From the NCBI GenBank assembly GCA_910586665.1, contig CAJUIX010000012.1, positions 1 to 64,000 on the forward strand: a stretch of DNA of 64,000 nt, written 5' to 3'. This document shows positions 35,004 through 43,791 of this stretch, piece after piece. Positions within the stretch are counted from its first letter, which is position 1. The number at the start of each line of letters is the position of its first letter. The DNA comes from an uncultured Duncaniella sp. Lineage in GTDB: Bacteria > Bacteroidota > Bacteroidia > Bacteroidales > Muribaculaceae. The notes beneath the pieces were generated by a model. The model ran no database searches, was not told where the DNA came from, and worked only from the letters and a program-made list of their open reading frames with translations. Position numbers and translations under genes: made by a program.

Positions 35004-35415
35004 GGCCCATTATGAAGGCTTGTGCGGCGAGGAAATATGAGTTGAGGCCGAAGCCGGTGATTGTGCCGCGGCACACCGGGGCTATGAGCGACGTGTGGCG
35101 GATCTGCTCGCGCGAGGCCGTGTTGGAGATGTGGACCTCGATTACAGGGGTGGAGATTGCCGAGATAGCGTCGGCTATGGCGAGCGAGGTGTGGGTGTAG
35201 GCGCCCGCGTTGAGTATCACCCCGTCGGCGTCGGTATTGTGGAGGAAGTCGATGATGTCACCCTCATGGTTTGACTGGAGGTACTCCACCTCGTCGCCGT
35301 CGAGCATCTCGCGCAGCTCTATGAGGTATGACTCGAAAGTCTGCGAACCGTAGATGTCAGGCTCGCGTGTGCCGAGGAGGTTGAGGTTGGGACCGTTGAT
35401 TATCAGAAGTTTCAT
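34993..35415 (-). CDS. aroQ: Type II 3-dehydroquinate dehydratase
   Basis: Removes water from 3-dehydroquinate, the third step of the shikimate pathway, through an enolate intermediate. The 140 residues match the family. The N-terminus MKLLIINGPNLNLLGTREPD carries the catalytic Arg, Tyr 22 in IYGSQTF is the catalytic base, SNHEGDIIDFLH and LNAGAYTHTSLAIADAI are substrate loops, and VIEVHISNT supplies the acid His. It precedes and overlaps the methyltransferase gene. Confidence 0.95.
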   Translation of the reverse strand: MKLLIINGPNLNLLGTREPDIYGSQTFESYLIELREMLDGDEVEYLQSNHEGDIIDFLHNTDADGVILNAGAYTHTSLAIADAISAISTPVIEVHISNTASREQIRHTSLIAPVCRGTITGFGLNSYFLAAQAFIMGHVR

Positions 35416-35457
35416 ATCGTCACGTTATGTATATGTTGTAATGTGTATATATCAAAA

Positions 35458-35730
35458 TTACACCTCGACCGGGTGCAGGACCAGCGTCCAGACTGCCGCC
35501 GTCGACAGCGCCATGAGCGTGAGCAGTATCCAGCTGACGTAGGAGCGTCTTGTGTAGCCGCTCCATGCCAGCCAGGCCGACAGGAGCATGTAGAACGGAT
35601 AGATCCACACGAAGGTCTTCGCCCCCTCGTCGCCAGCGGGGATGTTGGCGAGCAGCATCGGGAAGGAAAACACGGGTAGGATGAAGACCAGCACTAAGAC
35701 TGTCATCCATAGAGGCGGCTTGCGTTGCAT
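35458..35730 (-). CDS. Small three-helix membrane protein
   Basis: A 90-residue protein with three hydrophobic segments (WMTVLVLVFILPVFSFPMLL, FVWIYPFYMLLSAWLAWSGY, YVSWILLTLMALSTAAVWTL). It lies 8 bp downstream of the epimerase gene and so appears to be the last gene of the 41317-35458 operon. Function unknown. Confidence 0.7.
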   Translation of the reverse strand: MQRKPPLWMTVLVLVFILPVFSFPMLLANIPAGDEGAKTFVWIYPFYMLLSAWLAWSGYTRRSYVSWILLTLMALSTAAVWTLVLHPVEV

Positions 35731-35738
35731 GGCGGTGG

Positions 35739-36761
35739 CTATTTATGTTTTTTCTGTTCTTTCAGCCTGCGCTGTTCCTCGCGGTAGGCCTCGACCGTGC
35801 GGCGGATGCCCTCCTCGAGGTCGGTCTGCGCGCGGAAGCCGAAGTCGCGCTCGGCGTCGGAGGTGTCGCAGTTCCAGTTGCGCTGGGCCATGATGTTATA
35901 CTTGTCGGAGTTGAGGGTGACGGCCTGGAGCTTGGCCGCGCCATACTTCTCCGAAACTTTGCAGGCGATTTTGAGCATCCACAGCGGGAGGCGCACCGGC
36001 ACCACGAGGCTGCGGCGCAGCGCCCGCGCCACGATGCGGCGGAACTCCTTCTGCGAGTAGGCCCGCGGCTCGGAGATGATATACTTCCGATGCAGCGGCG
36101 CGCGCTCGAGGGCGTCGAATATGGCCCTGGCCAGGTCCTCGACATAGATGAAGGTGAGCATCTGGCGGCGGAAGCCGACACCGAAGTCAAAGTGCGAGTC
36201 GATGCTCTTGATCATCATCAGGTAGTCGCGCTCGTGAGGGCCGTAGACCCCCGTCGGGCGCAGGATAATCCAGGGGAATGAGGCCGGGAGTGTCTCGAGC
36301 AGCGTCTCGGCTTTGATTTTAGAGAGACCGTAGCGGGTGTTGGGCTGCGGGATCATCTTGCCGTGGAGCGGGCTGTAGCCCTTCTCGTCGCCCGGCCCTA
36401 TGGCCGAGAGCGACGACATGTAGACGAATCGCTCGGGTATCTGACCGTTGTCCGTCAGCGCCTTGCAGAAATTGCGCAGGTATGTGAAATTTATATGGTT
36501 GAAGTCGCTGAAATTCACGCACTTCGTTGCCCCGAGGTTGTAGACTATATAGTCCCACTCATGCCCGGCGAGGCTTTCGCGGAGCTTGTCGGGGTCCTCA
36601 TAGTCGAGAGTGATGAAGCGGAGGGCCTCGTCGGTCAGATAGCGCCGCGAGGTCGACTCGCGCACCGCGCACCATGTCTCGTAGCCCCGCGAGAGCGCCT
36701 CACGGGCTATGAAGCCTCCGATGAAGCCTCCCGCACCGACTATCAGTACTTTCTTTCTCAT
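35739..36761 (-). CDS. NAD-dependent epimerase/dehydratase
   Basis: A 340-residue extended short-chain dehydrogenase. The NAD motif is VLIVGAGGFIGGFIAREALS (residues 5-24), the Ser/Thr is in RFVYMSSLSAIGPGDEKGYS, and the catalytic YxxxK is TRYGLSKIKAE. It is similar to nucleotide-sugar epimerases and 3-beta-hydroxysteroid-type reductases, so the substrate is uncertain. The start codon overlaps the stop of the glycosyltransferase gene (ATGA), supporting a shared role in glycan synthesis. Confidence 0.88.
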   Translation of the reverse strand: MRKKVLIVGAGGFIGGFIAREALSRGYETWCAVRESTSRRYLTDEALRFITLDYEDPDKLRESLAGHEWDYIVYNLGATKCVNFSDFNHINFTYLRNFCKALTDNGQIPERFVYMSSLSAIGPGDEKGYSPLHGKMIPQPNTRYGLSKIKAETLLETLPASFPWIILRPTGVYGPHERDYLMMIKSIDSHFDFGVGFRRQMLTFIYVEDLARAIFDALERAPLHRKYIISEPRAYSQKEFRRIVARALRRSLVVPVRLPLWMLKIACKVSEKYGAAKLQAVTLNSDKYNIMAQRNWNCDTSDAERDFGFRAQTDLEEGIRRTVEAYREEQRRLKEQKKHK

Positions 36762-38092
36762 TTTTTTAACAAATCTGAAAACAATGTCGCATATTTATGG
36801 GCAATCACTGTCGACGAGAATCGCTCCCTGACTGTCTGGTTGAGATAGTCGCGGGGGATTTTTGAATCAAGTGCCCAGAGTATGCCCTCGGCTATGTCGC
36901 GCGAGTCCTTGTAGCGGGCTATGTAGCCGGTTTTTTTGTGCTCGACCACGTCGGCGCGCCCGTCGTTGCCGAAAGTCACTGGTATCGCGCCCCCGGCCTG
37001 TCCCTCGACGAGGGTTCCACCCAGGGTTTCGTAGAGCGACGTCGACACGACAACCTTCGCCACCGAGTAGAGGTAGCGCAGTATCTTGAAGTCGGTGATG
37101 AGTCCGAGGTGCCGGTGCGAGAAGCGCAGGCCGTCAAGCGCCTGGGGATTCTTCATGCTGCCGAAGAAATAGATAGCCGTCTTGCTGGCTATCTCGGGGT
37201 GGTAGTCGAAGATATAGTTGAGCGCGTCGACCGTGTATTCGAGTCCCTTGATAGGGTCGTCGATGCGCGCGGCTCCGAAGAGGAGTATGTTGGGCTTCTC
37301 CGGGGTTATCAGCGAGTAGAGGTCGCGCGGCGGCTTGGTGTAGAACTGGTCGATAGGGAAGGGATTGCCTATTGTCTGGATGCTGCTGTTGCACAGGAGC
37401 GACGAGCGGGCCGCCTGGCGCTCGAGCCAGTTGCTGACGGCGACGTAATGGATAGGCACCTCGTCGTTCAGACTCTTCTTCTTCTTCCAGTATTTGTGTG
37501 AGAGGTCATTGGGGTTTCCTCCTCCTGCGAGGAAGGGGCAGTTGCCGCACCGGTCGAGGTAGTGGTCACACTCGTAGGCGTGGTGGCAGATGCCGGTCAG
37601 GGCCCACATGTCGTGGAGTGTCCACACGATTTTCTTCCTCATGCGGTGGAGTTTCTTGATGCCGTTGATACCCATGAGTCCCTGATTGATCCAGTTGAGG
37701 CATACTATGTCTGCCTCCTTGACCCAGGGGTGGTGGTGGACATTGAGGGCGAAGTTGCCGGTCGAGACCTTGTAGAGGTCCGCATATTTGAATCCTACTG
37801 CCGGAAGGATTCGCAGGCGCTCTAGGCAGAAGGTGACCGCCCTGATGAAGCGGGAGTAGACGGCGTCGACACATTCCTCCTCGGAGGTCTTGGTGTAGAC
37901 CACCATGCGTGCGTCGACGCCTATGCGCCGGAGGGCTTGTAAAAGCCTGAAAGTTACTATGGCAGCTCCTCCGAGAGTGTCGGAGTGGTTGACGAGCACC
38001 ACCTTCTTCCCTCTCAGGTTGTCGGGGAGCGTGAGACTGCTGCCGCCCGGGGTGACAGCCTGTGGTGTTCCTGTGTTTGCGATGCCGCTCAT
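36758..38092 (-). CDS. GT4-type glycosyltransferase
   Basis: A 444-residue protein with the GT-B fold. The N-terminal KKVVLVNHSDTLGGAAIVTF is the acceptor-side start typical of GT4 enzymes; NILLFGAARIDDPIKGLEYT opens the nucleotide-sugar domain; and the C-terminal SLYETLGGTLVEGQAGGAIP contains the family motif that holds the sugar nucleotide. It also carries a Cys/His cluster (ICHHAYECDHYLDRCGNCPF) common in a Bacteroidales subgroup. It overlaps genes on both sides by 4 bp. It is probably involved in cell-surface glycan synthesis. Confidence 0.9.
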   Translation of the reverse strand: MSGIANTGTPQAVTPGGSSLTLPDNLRGKKVVLVNHSDTLGGAAIVTFRLLQALRRIGVDARMVVYTKTSEEECVDAVYSRFIRAVTFCLERLRILPAVGFKYADLYKVSTGNFALNVHHHPWVKEADIVCLNWINQGLMGINGIKKLHRMRKKIVWTLHDMWALTGICHHAYECDHYLDRCGNCPFLAGGGNPNDLSHKYWKKKKSLNDEVPIHYVAVSNWLERQAARSSLLCNSSIQTIGNPFPIDQFYTKPPRDLYSLITPEKPNILLFGAARIDDPIKGLEYTVDALNYIFDYHPEIASKTAIYFFGSMKNPQALDGLRFSHRHLGLITDFKILRYLYSVAKVVVSTSLYETLGGTLVEGQAGGAIPVTFGNDGRADVVEHKKTGYIARYKDSRDIAEGILWALDSKIPRDYLNQTVRERFSSTVIAHKYATLFSDLLKK

Positions 38093-39480
38093 TTTTTGTG
38101 GGTTGTGTTTTCTGTGTTTTTACTGAATGTGACCTGGTTGCCGATATTCACAAGTTGTAGGGATCTATGCTGTAGGCGGGCTTCAAGGTATTTAAGGAAT
38201 TCGCGCTGCTTGGCGTTGGGTAGCGGCGAGGAGTATTTGACCAGGACGGTGTTGACAGTGTCGAGCACACCGCTGTTGATGTTGCCGAAGATGGCGCGCG
38301 ACACCGCGATCTCCTCCACCTGCGGGAAGAGCACCTTGATTTCGGGAGCTATGCGTCCGGCAATCGTATCGTTGATCTGTGTGATGGCTATCATGCTCTT
38401 GAGCGAGTCTATCGTCACCTGCTGTGCCGATATTGATGTGCGGGCGAGCTCATAGATGTCGCTCATGGTCGGCAGTCCGTTTTTGAGCTGCGAGAGGTCG
38501 GGCGAGTCACCCTGTATGATGTTGAGGTGCGCTCCTTCGAGTCCGTAGTTCTTCAGTTGCGAGCTCATGGCGAGCTGGAGGGAGTCGGCGGGGAGGATGC
38601 GCCCGATGAGCGTGACGGTGATGATACGCTCCCCGTGCTCGATGGTGCCGCTCTTGCTGAGCACCTGCGTGGCGGGGAAGTTGAACTGCTGCGCGACAAA
38701 GCGGTCCACATTGGCCGAGAAGCGCGACTGTCGCAGCATGTTGTAGGTCAGATAGAGCGAGGGGAGGAGGGTCAGGATAGCCACGGTGTAGACGATATGT
38801 CGTACCTTGCGCGAGCGCTCGGGATTGACGGAGACCACCGGCTTGTAGTGCATCAGCTTCACGCCGATGAAAGTCGACAGGCCGATGAAGATTGAGTTGA
38901 TGAGGAAGAGGTAGGTCGCGCCGAAGAAGTAGTTCATCTGAAGGGTGGCCAGTCCGTAGCCCGCGGTGCATAGCGGGGGCATGAGGGCGGTCGCGATTGC
39001 CACGCCGGGAATCACGTTGCCCTTCGACTTGGAACCTATGGCCACGATGCCGGCGCCTCCGCCGAAGAAGCCGATGAGGACGTCGTAGATTGTCGGCGAC
39101 GTGCGCGCAAGCAGTTCGCTGTGGCCCTCGCTGACGGGGGAGATGATGAAGTAGATTGTCGAGGTGAGCATACTGAAGGCCGCCGCCATGATGAGGTTGC
39201 GCAGAGCGCGCTTGAGCAGCTCGAAGTCCTGTACACCGACGCCGAGACCTATGCCGATGATAGGACCCATGAGAGGCGATATGAGCATCGCGCCGATGAT
39301 TACCGCCGTTGAGTTGGTGTTGAGTCCCAGCGACGCTATGAATATCGCCAGGATGAGGATGAGCATGTTCGTCCCCTTGAACGACACCCCCTCGCGGATA
39401 GTGCTCTCCGCGTCGGCCTGAGGGATGAGGTCGTCGGTCAGCGTGAAGTATTGTACGAGGTAGTTCTTCAGTGATGACAT
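38089..39480 (-). CDS. DUF389 (TIGR00341) membrane protein
   Basis: A 463-residue protein with about six membrane helices in the first 260 residues, including the DUF389 blocks TAVIIGAMLISPLMGPIIGI and GVAIATALMPPLCTAGYGLA. The C-terminal 200 residues are soluble. Its family is widespread and not characterised; a membrane transport or sensing role is assumed. Its stop overlaps the start of the glycosyltransferase gene, and it follows the Na/Pi transporter gene by 16 bp. Confidence 0.88.
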   Translation of the reverse strand: MSSLKNYLVQYFTLTDDLIPQADAESTIREGVSFKGTNMLILILAIFIASLGLNTNSTAVIIGAMLISPLMGPIIGIGLGVGVQDFELLKRALRNLIMAAAFSMLTSTIYFIISPVSEGHSELLARTSPTIYDVLIGFFGGGAGIVAIGSKSKGNVIPGVAIATALMPPLCTAGYGLATLQMNYFFGATYLFLINSIFIGLSTFIGVKLMHYKPVVSVNPERSRKVRHIVYTVAILTLLPSLYLTYNMLRQSRFSANVDRFVAQQFNFPATQVLSKSGTIEHGERIITVTLIGRILPADSLQLAMSSQLKNYGLEGAHLNIIQGDSPDLSQLKNGLPTMSDIYELARTSISAQQVTIDSLKSMIAITQINDTIAGRIAPEIKVLFPQVEEIAVSRAIFGNINSGVLDTVNTVLVKYSSPLPNAKQREFLKYLEARLQHRSLQLVNIGNQVTFSKNTENTTHKK

Positions 39481-39496
39481 GGCTTGCGATATTTTT

Positions 39497-41317
39497 TTAC
39501 ACCGCTACTTTCTGGCGATAGAGGTCCTTCACCTCGTCGACGACGTTGATGATATAGTCACCGATTTTCTCGAGCGAGCCGATGATGTCCATATAGTAGA
39601 TACCGGCCTGGTACTCGTAGTGGTGGTTGTTGATATTCTCGACATTGGCCGTGCGCAGCTGGTTGCGCAGGTTGTTGATTTCGCGCTCGTAGTTATACGA
39701 GGTGATGATGTCGGCCTGGTCTGCCCCCTCGAAGTTGCGCAGGAGCAGGAGCATGTTGGTCATGGCCGCCTCGACGGAGATAAACATCGAGTCGATATTG
39801 TTTGAAATCTCGTCGTTGAAGCTGACGTGGCTCTCCTGCTTGCGGATGAGGATTTTCGCCACGCCGTAGCAGCAGTCGGCTATGCTCTCGATTTCGCTGA
39901 CGATGCGGAGCATGGCCGCGATGCGGTGCTTGCCCTCGTTGGAGAGGCGTCCCTCCGAACAGCGGTTGAGATAGTTGGCTATCTCGATTTCCATGCGGTC
40001 GGAAATCTCCTCATACTTCTCGATGCGTGAGAACTGCTTGGTAAATTCGTTGCCCGTGGAGTTGTGGACGATGTTCTGCGACATGGCTATCATCCGCTGC
40101 ACCCTCTGCGCGAAGACCACGATTTCCTTCTCGGCCTGGGCTATGTTGAGCTCGGAGGCGCTCATGAGACCGCCGGAGATAAACTTGAGCTGGAACTCCT
40201 CGTCGCCCGTGTGCTTGGCGGGCACTAACTTCTCGACCACCTTGACATAGAACCCCGTGAGCCATATCATGATGACTACGTTGACCAGGTTGAAGACTGT
40301 GTGGAACATCGACAGGCCGAATGACACGCTGAACTGCATCTGCGCTATCTTGGCGAGTACCGGGTGGCCCGCCGGGAGGGAGTTGTCGAAGATACTGTTG
40401 TAGAGCGCGGGGTCGTTGGCTTCGAGGTTGTTGACAAAGGTGAAGATACTGTTGGGATTCCCCTGGCCGAGCCATTCGGTGATGTGGACGTTGAGTCTGA
40501 CGAAGGGATAGAAGACAGCCAGGGTCCAGACGATGCCGAAGAGGTTGAAGAGCAGGTGGCCCATAGCGGTTCGCTTGGCCGCCACGTTACCGCTCATCGA
40601 CGCCAATAGCGGGGTGACTGTCGTACCGATATTGCTGCCGAGGATGACGGCGCAGGCAAGGTCGAAGGAAATCCATCCCTTCGTACACATGATGAGCACG
40701 ATTGCGAAGGTTGCCGCCGACGACTGGATGATTGCCGTCAGGATTATGCCGACCAGTACGAACAGCAGAACCGACGCCACACCCATCGAGGCATAGCGCT
40801 CGAGGAAGGCAAACATCTCGGGATTGCTCTGGAGGTCGGGGACATAGTCGCTGATGAGGTCGAGGCCCATAAACATGAGCGCGAAGCCTATCATGAACTC
40901 GCCTATCGACTTCTTGCGGCTCGCACTCGCGAAAAGCAGCGGCACCGCGCAGGCAATAAGTGGCAGGATGAAGGCCGACGTGTCGACCTTGAAGCCGAAG
41001 AGAGCGATAATCCACGCCGTGAACGTCGTACCGACATTGGCGCCGAAGATGACTGCCATTGACTGTCCGAGGGTCATGAGGCCGGCGTTGACAAAGCTGA
41101 CCACCATGACGGTCGAGGCTGACGAACTCTGTATGAGGGCGGTAATGACGATACCCGTGAGCATGCCGGTGAAGCGGTTTCGGGTCATGGCCGAGAGAAT
41201 GTTGCGCAGGCGGTCGCCGGCGGCTTTCTGCAGGCCCTCACTCATAACTTTCATTCCGTAAAGGAACATGGCGACTGATCCCAGTAGGCACAGGAGGTCG
41301 AGGAAGCTGTAAGTCAT
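39497..41317 (-). CDS. Na+/phosphate cotransporter with PhoU-like tail
   Basis: A 606-residue NptA/YjbB-type transporter. It has two inverted membrane repeats, each with the QSSSA motif (ALIQSSSASTVMVVSFVNAG near 60-80; AIIQSSAATFAIVLIMCTKG near 205-225). A helical PhoU-like domain covers about 390-600 (MIAMSQNIVHNSTGNE and following). It moves phosphate with sodium; the tail is thought to bind or regulate. It leads the operon that runs to 35458. The leader contains a large hairpin at 41343-41398. Confidence 0.92.
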   Translation of the reverse strand: MTYSFLDLLCLLGSVAMFLYGMKVMSEGLQKAAGDRLRNILSAMTRNRFTGMLTGIVITALIQSSSASTVMVVSFVNAGLMTLGQSMAVIFGANVGTTFTAWIIALFGFKVDTSAFILPLIACAVPLLFASASRKKSIGEFMIGFALMFMGLDLISDYVPDLQSNPEMFAFLERYASMGVASVLLFVLVGIILTAIIQSSAATFAIVLIMCTKGWISFDLACAVILGSNIGTTVTPLLASMSGNVAAKRTAMGHLLFNLFGIVWTLAVFYPFVRLNVHITEWLGQGNPNSIFTFVNNLEANDPALYNSIFDNSLPAGHPVLAKIAQMQFSVSFGLSMFHTVFNLVNVVIMIWLTGFYVKVVEKLVPAKHTGDEEFQLKFISGGLMSASELNIAQAEKEIVVFAQRVQRMIAMSQNIVHNSTGNEFTKQFSRIEKYEEISDRMEIEIANYLNRCSEGRLSNEGKHRIAAMLRIVSEIESIADCCYGVAKILIRKQESHVSFNDEISNNIDSMFISVEAAMTNMLLLLRNFEGADQADIITSYNYEREINNLRNQLRTANVENINNHHYEYQAGIYYMDIIGSLEKIGDYIINVVDEVKDLYRQKVAV

Positions 41318-41342
41318 CTTCAGTAGTATAAACGTGAGAAAT

Positions 41343-41410
41343 CGGAGAAGCTCCTGACAGTGTTGCTATCCCGGCAACACTGTCGCGCGCTTTCTCCGAC
41401 TGCAAATATA
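41343..41410 (-). promoter_or_regulatory. TATATTTG box followed by a nested hairpin leader
   Basis: Minus strand TATATTTG at 41410-41403. The predicted transcript starts inside TCGGAGAA, and that segment pairs with TTCTCCG further on; inside it lies GACAGTGTTGC/GCAACACTGTC (11 perfect bp). It can be the structured 5' leader of the Na/Pi operon or the terminator of the upstream HIT gene; the T tract is weak. Confidence 0.6.
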
Positions 41411-41421
41411 CAGAGAAATTT

Positions 41422-41856
41422 TTAAATTTCCTGCAAGGCTTTCTGCATTTTTCCAACCATGTCGGCATACTCCTCCTCGGTCAGATAGACTTCGCCGGGA
41501 TTCATGCGGAAAGTGCCCCCGTAGTCAGGTCCGTCGACATACTTGGGGGCCAGGTGGAAGTGCAGGTGCGAGAGTTTGTCGCTGTAGGCGCCGTAGTTGA
41601 TTTTCTCGGGGTGGAACACCCTGTCCATAGCGCGCGTCACGCGGGTGACGTCCTTCATGAAAGCATCGCGCTCCTCGTCGCTAAGCTCGAAGAGGTCGTT
41701 GACATGGTCCTTGTAGGCCACCAAGCAGCGCCCCCTGTAGGTCTGCTCCTTGAAGAGAAACACTCTCGACACGTCGAGCTTCGCAATTTCGATCATAAGG
41801 TTGTGGAGGGTCTCGTTGTTCGTGCAGTAGAGACAGTCTTTCGGATCACTTTTCAT
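41422..41856 (-). CDS. HIT-family nucleotide hydrolase/transferase
   Basis: A 144-residue histidine triad protein with HLHFHLAPKY (His 97, 99, 101); the last His makes the covalent nucleotidyl intermediate. CLYC (Cys 8 and 11) near the N-terminus, with a downstream His, resembles the zinc site of some HIT proteins. Members hydrolyse adenosine 5'-phosphoramidates or dinucleoside polyphosphates. A TAACTTTG box at 41917-41910 gives a leader of about 48 nt. Confidence 0.88.
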   Translation of the reverse strand: MKSDPKDCLYCTNNETLHNLMIEIAKLDVSRVFLFKEQTYRGRCLVAYKDHVNDLFELSDEERDAFMKDVTRVTRAMDRVFHPEKINYGAYSDKLSHLHFHLAPKYVDGPDYGGTFRMNPGEVYLTEEEYADMVGKMQKALQEI

Positions 41857-41909
41857 CTTGTCTGGATTTCGTTGGGGTTAAAGTTATTTCTTGGTTAATA
41901 GATTTGCGA

Positions 41910-41948
41910 CAAAGTTACATAAAAAGCTCGATTTTTTCCGTATCTTTG
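41910..41948. promoter_or_regulatory. Divergent -7 elements (HIT gene / MntA-HepT)
   Basis: TAACTTTG on the minus strand (41917-41910) for HIT. TATCTTTG on the plus strand (41941-41948), 20 bp before the mntA start. The -33 boxes are weak in both. Confidence 0.55.
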
Positions 41949-41967
41949 TCCCAAAACACAAAATAGC

Positions 41968-42270
41968 ATGATAAACAAGGAAATAAACAGGCTCATTCCC
42001 GCAATCAGGACATTTCTATCCACCCAGCCGGTCACAAAGGCATGGTTGTTTGGCTCATGCTCGCGTGGCGAGGAGACTGCCGGCAGTGATTTGGATTTGC
42101 TTGTCAGCTATGACCCGGATTACAACGTCTCCCTCATGTCGATAGCGCGGATGATATGCTCCTTATCCAAGATAGCCGGACGTAAAGTTGACCTTGTCGA
42201 GGAAGGACGCCTCAAAAGTTTCGCCATCCCATCCGTCAACAACGACAAAATACTGATTTATGAGAGATAA
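41968..42270 (+). CDS. mntA: MntA-type nucleotidyltransferase antitoxin
   Basis: A 100-residue minimal nucleotidyltransferase with the perfect motif GS-x10-DxD: Gly 29, Ser 30, then Asp 41 and Asp 43 (GSCSRGEETAGSDLDL). In type VII toxin-antitoxin systems MntA neutralises HepT by adding AMP units to its Tyr. The reading frame overlaps hepT by 11 bp. All catalytic residues are present, so the antitoxin should be active. Confidence 0.88.
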   Translation: MINKEINRLIPAIRTFLSTQPVTKAWLFGSCSRGEETAGSDLDLLVSYDPDYNVSLMSIARMICSLSKIAGRKVDLVEEGRLKSFAIPSVNNDKILIYER

Positions 42271-42634
42271 GTTAAAGGATAAGGATAGATTGGAGCATAT
42301 ACTTGCTGCAATAAGGGTAATCATGGATAATAAGGATAAGTATTCTTATGAAACCGTTGTCAATGAGCCTATTATATTCTATGGTTTTGTTAAACAGATT
42401 GAAATTATAGGAGAGGCTGTATATAAACTGACCAAAGAGTTTCGTTCTCTGCATCCTGAAATAGAATGGGATGTGATAGAGGGGATGAGGCATGTGTTGG
42501 TTCATGGATACTATACAATTCGTCCGAAGCAATTATGGACTACCGTTTTGGAGGACATACCTCTGCTTGAAATTCAGGTTAAAAAACTTTATGAACAAAG
42601 CAGATTGAATTATGAAAATAACGGCAGTTGTTGA
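42260..42634 (+). CDS. hepT: HepT-type ribonuclease toxin
   Basis: A 124-residue helical HEPN protein. The toxic motif R-x4-H-x-Y is intact: Arg 77, His 82, Tyr 84 in MRHVLVHGYYTI. HepT cuts RNA (tRNA in the Shewanella system) unless its Tyr is modified by MntA. It is AT-richer than flanking chromosomal genes, which suggests transfer. It overlaps both mntA and the following small ORF. Confidence 0.88.
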   Translation: MRDKLKDKDRLEHILAAIRVIMDNKDKYSYETVVNEPIIFYGFVKQIEIIGEAVYKLTKEFRSLHPEIEWDVIEGMRHVLVHGYYTIRPKQLWTTVLEDIPLLEIQVKKLYEQSRLNYENNGSC

Positions 42635-42833
42635 AAAAAATGATAATAATTTCTACGCGATTACATCCGATGATGTGATTGCAGGTTGCCATTTCGGTGG
42701 CTATAGCTATTCTGTGCAGGAAGCCAAGGCTGACTTTATGGAAGGAATAAAGGAGTCGCTGGTGACTGCAAAGGAATTGGGAAAGGATGTCGCTGTGCTC
42801 CCGGAAGAAATCGAAGTGGAGTTCTATACATGA
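42612..42833 (+). CDS. HicB-like small protein lacking a DNA-binding domain
   Basis: A 73-residue protein with the partial RNase-H-like fold of HicB antitoxins: MKITAVVEKNDNNFYAITSD, a short turn, then the helix YSVQEAKADFMEGIKESLVT. A full HicB would add a C-terminal helix-turn-helix of 50-60 residues; here it ends at EVEFYT. It overlaps hepT by 23 bp, so it is translated with the pair. No HicA toxin is present. It could be a third component of the module or a remnant of another one. Confidence 0.6.
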   Translation: MKITAVVEKNDNNFYAITSDDVIAGCHFGGYSYSVQEAKADFMEGIKESLVTAKELGKDVAVLPEEIEVEFYT

Positions 42834-42860
42834 TGTTAATGCTTTTGTCTCATCCAAACC

Positions 42861-42891
42861 TTTGCCGGTTGAAATAAACTTAATAACTTTG
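42861..42891 (+). promoter_or_regulatory. panB promoter
   Basis: TTTG (42861-42864), a 19-bp spacer, TAACTTTG (42884-42891). The leader is about 54 nt. Confidence 0.72.
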
Positions 42892-42950
42892 CCCGGCCAA
42901 TTGGATTTTTGGCGCAAACAAGCTGAAATAAAATTTTTAATACATAAATC

Positions 42951-43772
42951 ATGTCGACATATACTGTTGAAGATCCGCGCAAGGTGACCACCCGCCGCCT
43001 CGCGGAGATGAAGGCCAAGGGCGAGAAGATAGCCATGCTGACTGCCTACGACTATTCTATGGCAAAACTCATCGACGAGGCCGGAATGGATGTCATTCTC
43101 GTCGGCGACTCGGCCTCAAATGTCATGGCCGGTAACATGACCACCCTCCCCATGACCCTTGACCAGATGATATACCACGCCAAGAGCGTCGTCAAGGGTG
43201 TCAAGCGTGCCCTCGTGGTCTGCGATATGCCCTTCGGCACCTATCAGGGCAATCCCCTCGAGGCCCTCGCATCAGCCATCCGAATCATGAAGGAGAGCCA
43301 CGCCGAGGCTGTCAAAATGGAAGGCGGAGCCGAGATTATCGAGTCGGTCGAGCGCATCCTTAGCGCCGGGATTCCCGTCATGGGCCACCTCGGACTCACC
43401 CCTCAGAGCATCAATAAGTTCGGTACCTACAACGTGCGCGCCCGCGAGGAGGCCGAGGCCGAGAAACTCGTCGCCGACGCCAAGCTCCTCGAGCAGGCCG
43501 GCTGCTTCGCCGTGGTGCTCGAGAAAATCCCTGCCACGCTCGCCACGAGAGTGTCCGAAAGCCTCTCGATACCCACAATCGGCATCGGCGCCGGTGCCGG
43601 CTGCGACGGCCAGGTGCTCGTGATGCACGACATGCTCGGCATCAACAAGGGTTTCTCCCCCCGCTTCCTCCGCCGCTACGCCGATCTCGGCACAGTCATC
43701 GAGGACGCCGTCGGCAACTACATCTCCGACGTCAAGAGCAAGGATTTCCCCAACGAATCCGAACAATATTAA
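42951..43772 (+). CDS. panB: 3-methyl-2-oxobutanoate hydroxymethyltransferase
   Basis: Transfers a hydroxymethyl group from methylene-tetrahydrofolate to alpha-ketoisovalerate, the first committed step of pantothenate synthesis. The 273 residues form a TIM barrel with the metal-binding ILVGDSASNVMAGN (Asp near 44), VVCDMPFGTYQ, AVKMEGGAE (Lys/Glu), and GHLGLTPQSINKFG. No other pantothenate gene is adjacent. It is monocistronic with its own promoter. Confidence 0.95.
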   Translation: MSTYTVEDPRKVTTRRLAEMKAKGEKIAMLTAYDYSMAKLIDEAGMDVILVGDSASNVMAGNMTTLPMTLDQMIYHAKSVVKGVKRALVVCDMPFGTYQGNPLEALASAIRIMKESHAEAVKMEGGAEIIESVERILSAGIPVMGHLGLTPQSINKFGTYNVRAREEAEAEKLVADAKLLEQAGCFAVVLEKIPATLATRVSESLSIPTIGIGAGAGCDGQVLVMHDMLGINKGFSPRFLRRYADLGTVIEDAVGNYISDVKSKDFPNESEQY

Positions 43773-43791
43773 AAAACAAACAGATAGATCT

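Noticed and set aside
42787..42987. Plus-strand frame of 66 codons between the HicB-like gene and panB
   Set aside because: It runs through the panB promoter and into panB in another frame. I checked it as a lost HicB C-terminus and saw no helix-turn-helix.
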